From Rhodospirillales bacterium (GTDB lineage: Bacteria; Pseudomonadota; Alphaproteobacteria; Acetobacterales; Acetobacteraceae), in contig JAFKLG010000115.1 of the NCBI GenBank assembly GCA_017304945.1, positions 1-34,154 of the forward strand: a stretch of 34,154 nt of DNA. Direction: 5' to 3'. The notes beneath the pieces were generated by a model. That model worked only from the letters and a program-made list of their open reading frames with translations, was not told the DNA's origin and ran no database searches. Made by a program: the position numbers and the translations under genes. How positions within the stretch are numbered: the stretch's first letter is position 1; every line of letters begins with the position of its first letter. Below, one piece after another: positions 30,916 to 34,154 of this stretch.

Positions 30916-32547
30916 ATGATCCGCGTCCTGCTCCGCATCCTCGGGCTCTGGCGCAGCCGTGCGGGCTGGCTCGCCGCCGGGCTGGTGCTCTCCATCGCCG
31001 CGCTCGCCGCCGGGGTCGGTCTGATGGCCGATTCGGGCGTGACGATCGCGACCGCGGTGGCCAGCGGCGTGCTGTTCGCGCCGGTCGCGCTGCGTGGTCT
31101 CGGCACGGCGCGCGTCGTGCTGCGCTACGCCGAACGGCTGGCGACGCATGCCGCGACGTTCCGCGCGCTCGCCGACCTGCGCGTCTGGTTCTTCCGGCGG
31201 CTCGCCCACAGCTCCGCCGGCGGTCTCGGCTTCCGCCAGGCGGGCGACGTGCTGGCGCGGATGGTGGGTGATATCGAGGCGCTGGACGGCCTCTACATCC
31301 GGATCCTCGTGCCGCTCGCCGGGGCCATCCTGCTGTTGCCGGCGCTGCTGATCCTGATCGGCTGGCGCACGCCCGGGCTGGCCATCGCGGTCGGGCTGCT
31401 GTTCGCGCTCGCTGCCTTCCTGCTGCCCTGGATCGCCGCCCGCGCGGCGTCGGGGGCGGGGACGCGGCTCGCCGATGCGTCGGGCGGGCTGCGGGTCGCC
31501 GTCCTGGACGGGCTGACCGGATTGCGCGAGGTCCGCGCCTTCGCGGCCGAGGGGCGTACGCTCGCCGCGGTCCAGGCGCGCGAGGCGGCCCTGCTCGCTG
31601 CCCAGCACGATCTCGCGCGCCGCACCGCGCTCGCCGGTGCCGGCGCGTTCCTTTGCGCCCAGGCGGCCGTACTGGCGGTGCTGATCGCCGCCGGTGCCAA
31701 CCCGGCCGGCGCGGTCGCTGCCGCCTTCCTGGTGGTCGCGGCGTTCGAGGCGGTGGGCGGCCTGCCGCGCGCCGGGGCGCTTGCCGGCCATGCCGCCGCC
31801 GCGGCGCGCCGGGTGCTGGCGATCACCGATGCGCCCGATCCGGTGCCGGATCCGGCCTCCCCGGCGGCGATGCCCGCCAGTGCCGCGATCCGCTGCGAAG
31901 GCGTGCATTTCCGCTGGCTCCCAGACCGGCCGCCAGTCTTCGACGGCCTGACGCTCGACATCCCCCAAGGCAGCCGGGTCGCGCTGCTCGGTCCCTCTGG
32001 CGCCGGCAAGTCGACGCTCGCCGCCCTGCTGCTCAAGGTCGCGGCGCCGCAGCAGGGCAGGGTGCTGCTGGGCGGCACCGACCTGGCCGACCTGCCGGCG
32101 GGCCCGGTCCGGTCGCGCATCGCCTGGCTGAGCCAGACCACCCACCTGTTCGACGACACGATCCGCCGCAACCTGCTGCTGGCACGGCCCGATGCCGACG
32201 AGGCAGCGCTCTGGGCGGCGCTGGATGCGGCCCAGATCGGCGAGATGGTGCGCGCACTGCCCGACCAGCTCGAGACCTGGGTGGGGGAGGGCGGGCATCG
32301 CTTCTCCGGCGGTCAGGGGCGCCGCCTGGCGCTGGCGCGTGCACTGCTGGCCGAGGCGCCGATCCTGATCCTGGACGAGCCAGCGGCCGGCCTCGACGCC
32401 GACACCGAACGCGACTTCCTGACCACGCTGAACGGGGTGGCGGAGGGGCGGACCGTGATCCTGATCGCGCACCGCTTGACGGGCGTGGAGCGGCTGGACC
32501 GGATCTGGCGGCTCTCGGGGGGCAAGGCGGTCGCTGCCGCGGCCTGA
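30916..32547 (+). CDS. cydC: Thiol reductant ABC exporter subunit CydC
   Basis: A 543-residue partner half-transporter of CydD. Membrane helices span about 18-300, with the conserved RYAERLATHAATFRALADLRVWFFRRL region at 70-96 and GDVLARMVGDIEALDGLYIRILVPL at 110-134, both characteristic of CydC. ATPase motifs: GPSGAGKST at 359-367, FSGGQGRRLALARAL at 463-477 and Walker B ILILDEPAAGLD at 483-494, with the H-loop IAHR at 517-520. The start at 30916 (MIRVLLRILG) follows cydD by 13 bases with a GAGGCGAG-type site. With cydD it forms one operon; the next gene is 87 bases downstream and functionally unrelated. Confidence 0.93.
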   Translation: MIRVLLRILGLWRSRAGWLAAGLVLSIAALAAGVGLMADSGVTIATAVASGVLFAPVALRGLGTARVVLRYAERLATHAATFRALADLRVWFFRRLAHSSAGGLGFRQAGDVLARMVGDIEALDGLYIRILVPLAGAILLLPALLILIGWRTPGLAIAVGLLFALAAFLLPWIAARAASGAGTRLADASGGLRVAVLDGLTGLREVRAFAAEGRTLAAVQAREAALLAAQHDLARRTALAGAGAFLCAQAAVLAVLIAAGANPAGAVAAAFLVVAAFEAVGGLPRAGALAGHAAAAARRVLAITDAPDPVPDPASPAAMPASAAIRCEGVHFRWLPDRPPVFDGLTLDIPQGSRVALLGPSGAGKSTLAALLLKVAAPQQGRVLLGGTDLADLPAGPVRSRIAWLSQTTHLFDDTIRRNLLLARPDADEAALWAALDAAQIGEMVRALPDQLETWVGEGGHRFSGGQGRRLALARALLAEAPILILDEPAAGLDADTERDFLTTLNGVAEGRTVILIAHRLTGVERLDRIWRLSGGKAVAAAA

Positions 32548-32634
32548 CGCCTCCCGGCAGCTGGCGGCCTCCTACCCGCGCGACTCGGCTTCGCCGGCGC
32601 TACGCTGTGGCGCCCCGACCGAGGAGTGCGCGCC

Positions 32635-33537
32635 ATGGCCTATGATCGCGACCTGATCGGCTACGCCGACACGCCGCCCCACCCGCACTGGCCCGGGGGC
32701 GCCCGGATCGCCCTGAACTTCGTCATGAACTACGAGGAAGGGTCCGAGGCGTCGATCCAGGACGGGGAAGGATTCTCCGAGGTCGCCCTGACCGAGAGCC
32801 CCACGCCGGACCCGGAGATGCGCGGGCGCGACCTCGCGGCCGAAGGCATGTTCGCCTATGGCAGCCGGGTCGGGTTCTGGCGACTGATGCGGCTGTTTGC
32901 GGAGCGTAGCCTGCCGCTGACCGTGTTCGGCTGCGCCCTGGCGCTCGAGCGCAACCCGCGTGCCGCCGCGGCGATCGCCGCCGCCGGCCACGACGTGTGC
33001 TGCCACGGCTGGCGCTGGGTGAAGCACTACACGCTCGATGAGGCGACCGAACGCGCGCAGATCGCCCGTGCGGTTGCGAGTTTGCGGCAGAGCATCGGCA
33101 CCCGGCCGCTTGGCTGGTATTGCCGCTACGGGCCTAGCGTGAACACGCGCCGGCTGCTGATGGAGGAGGGTGGATTCCTCTATGACAGCGATGCTTACGA
33201 CGATGAGCTCCCATACTGGGTGAAGCCCGACGGTACCCCGCATTTGGTGATCCCGTACACGCTGACCAACAACGACACGAAGTTCGTCCGCGCGGCGATT
33301 GGCACCGGGGACGACTTCTTCGGTTGGCTCCGTGACGGGTTCGACATGCTCTACGCCGAGGGGGCGACCCAGCCGAAGATGATGTCGGTGGGGATGCATC
33401 TGCGCATTCTCGGCCACCCCGCCCGAGCGGCCGGGTTGCAGCGGTTCCTGGATTATGTGACCGCGAAGCCTGGGGTCTGGATCACCCGGCGGGAGGACAT
33501 TGCGCGGCATTGGATCGCGACGCATCCGGCTGCGTGA
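32635..33537 (+). CDS. Allantoinase PuuE-type polysaccharide deacetylase-fold protein
   Basis: A 300-residue NodB-fold hydrolase. Its pattern (MNYEEGSEASIQDG, SRVGFWRLMRLF, LPLTVFGCALALERNP, GHDVCCHGWRWVKHY, YDSDAYDDELPYWV, MHLRILGHPARAAGLQRFLDYV) matches the PuuE group, cofactor-independent allantoinases that open allantoin to allantoate in purine breakdown. Some close relatives are polysaccharide or imidase-type deacetylases, so the substrate is not fixed. The start at 32635 (MAYDRDLIGY) has GAGGAG 8 bases upstream; a GTG at 32626 would overlap that site. No other ureide-pathway genes are visible in the window. Confidence 0.88.
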   Translation: MAYDRDLIGYADTPPHPHWPGGARIALNFVMNYEEGSEASIQDGEGFSEVALTESPTPDPEMRGRDLAAEGMFAYGSRVGFWRLMRLFAERSLPLTVFGCALALERNPRAAAAIAAAGHDVCCHGWRWVKHYTLDEATERAQIARAVASLRQSIGTRPLGWYCRYGPSVNTRRLLMEEGGFLYDSDAYDDELPYWVKPDGTPHLVIPYTLTNNDTKFVRAAIGTGDDFFGWLRDGFDMLYAEGATQPKMMSVGMHLRILGHPARAAGLQRFLDYVTAKPGVWITRREDIARHWIATHPAA

Positions 33538-34154
33538 GCCGGCAGGCTGGCGGCGGCGGAATCCACGAGGGTCGGCCGGATCGGGGTTTCTCCCATCCCT
33601 CGGACCTCGCATGGCATTGGCGCCGGATGGATGGTTGCCGGGGTAGGGGAGGCTCAATGGTTGCCCCCAGGTCGGGGGCGTCTCCGGAAATTCGGGGCGC
33701 CGGACGGTCGCGCGGGCTCCGCGGGAACCATCGGGTTGGACGTGAGCATCGCGCCTCCTCGCCCCAAGGTCGGCGGATGGGGTCCGGGGACAAGGTCGGC
33801 CCCCTACGTCACCGTCCTCGGGCCGGATGGGTCCACAGTGAGAGGCGGCTTCGGAGGCTCTCCGCGGACGGAAGAGTCGCGGATTTCCGCCGATCTTTGG
33901 CCGGAGGACCGCTGCGCGGGCGAAGAGGCTGGCGCGGAGAAATCAGCGGCGGTGAAGATTTTTGAAAATACCCTGTTGACCCCTCCCGCTGGGGGGACTA
34001 AATCCCCGCCCACCCCGACGGACGGTGGGCTTGAACTTCCTCCGCCGGCTGGTTATCTTCATCGGTCTATCGCCACCCTGCGGGGTGTGTGCCGGGATTG
34101 AGGAAGGTGTTCTTTACTGGACCATGTATGGTCGTGATTGGCCTGCTTGAGGGC
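33538..34154. other. Terminal 617 bases without a convincing gene
   Basis: Open frames here (the longest being 33631-34101, plus strand) have no recognisable family, a biased composition and no ribosome site. Visible structures: a hairpin GCCCCC/GGGGGC at 33663-33679, an AT-rich patch at about 33955-33971, C/G runs at 33981-34007, and a 7-bp hairpin GCCCACC/GGTGGGC at 34008-34014 and 34024-34030. The last ~60 bases are less GC-rich and might lead into a gene or element beyond the window. Confidence 0.5.

Noticed and set aside
28983..31106. Very long minus-strand open frames opposite the second SDR, cydD and cydC (also 30430-32472)
   Set aside because: Compositional shadows of genes with intact ABC-transporter motifs; translations are Arg/Gln/Gly-rich without domains.
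33631..34101. 156-codon open frame near the right end
   Set aside because: No recognisable domain, Gly/Pro-rich composition, no ribosome site, and it spans several hairpins; left as non-coding.

Overview
The window is strongly GC-rich chromosomal DNA with dense, short-spaced genes on both strands. Gene content points to an alphaproteobacterium of the Rhodospirillales, most likely an Acetobacteraceae-type (Roseomonas-like) organism: the gyrA-coaD-cyclophilin-tRNA-Lys order, the lgt-midA-pgeF operon, a COQ9/TetR-like protein, UbiK, argD-argF, and the palindromic intergenic repeat that produces spurious GLDP peptides in many alphaproteobacteria. The taxonomic call rests on family recognition by eye, not on a search.

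Layout. 1-1608: end of gyrA, coaD, an exported cyclophilin and tRNA-Lys(TTT). 1749-5137: a chemoreceptor and the protein AMPylase SelO, both on the minus strand. 5289-6574: a small locus with an AT-rich promoter, a 66-residue peptide gene carrying a Gly/Tyr/Arg heptapeptide repeat, a strong stem-loop, and a 262-residue protein of unknown function (possibly DUF6065-like). 6680-9279: minus-strand COQ9/TetR-like gene, ybjN-proC pair and ubiK. 9348-12956: plus-strand hldD, lgt, midA, pgeF (envelope biogenesis). 13115-14401: an MFS gene broken by an in-frame TAG. 14410-16876: a NitT/TauT-type ABC importer (binding protein, permease, ATPase). 17116-18913: hslO (Hsp33) followed by a proline-rich lipoprotein gene. 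18959-20761: GNAT and MFS genes. 20820-21377: recX. 21572-23718: argD-argF. 24073-28301: minus-strand panC, a deleted alpha/beta-hydrolase pseudogene, zinc alcohol dehydrogenase, class II aldolase and SDR. 28373-32547: SDR, cydD and cydC. 32635-33537: PuuE-type allantoinase/polysaccharide deacetylase. The last ~600 bases have no convincing gene.

Most of the window is housekeeping: CoA synthesis (coaD, panC), arginine and proline synthesis (argD, argF, proC), lipoprotein, LPS and peptidoglycan maturation (lgt, hldD, pgeF), respiration (ubiK, midA, cydDC) and redox stress (hslO, selO). Two genes are visibly decayed (MFS, hydrolase).

The best candidate for an undescribed system is 5523-6574. 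A well-initiated short gene ends in four near-perfect heptapeptide repeats whose DNA differs almost only at synonymous positions. A perfect 9-bp stem-loop follows, then an uncharacterised protein gene with its own ribosome binding site. This resembles the layout of precursor-peptide (RiPP-like) loci, but no recognisable modification enzyme is adjacent, so that reading is inference.
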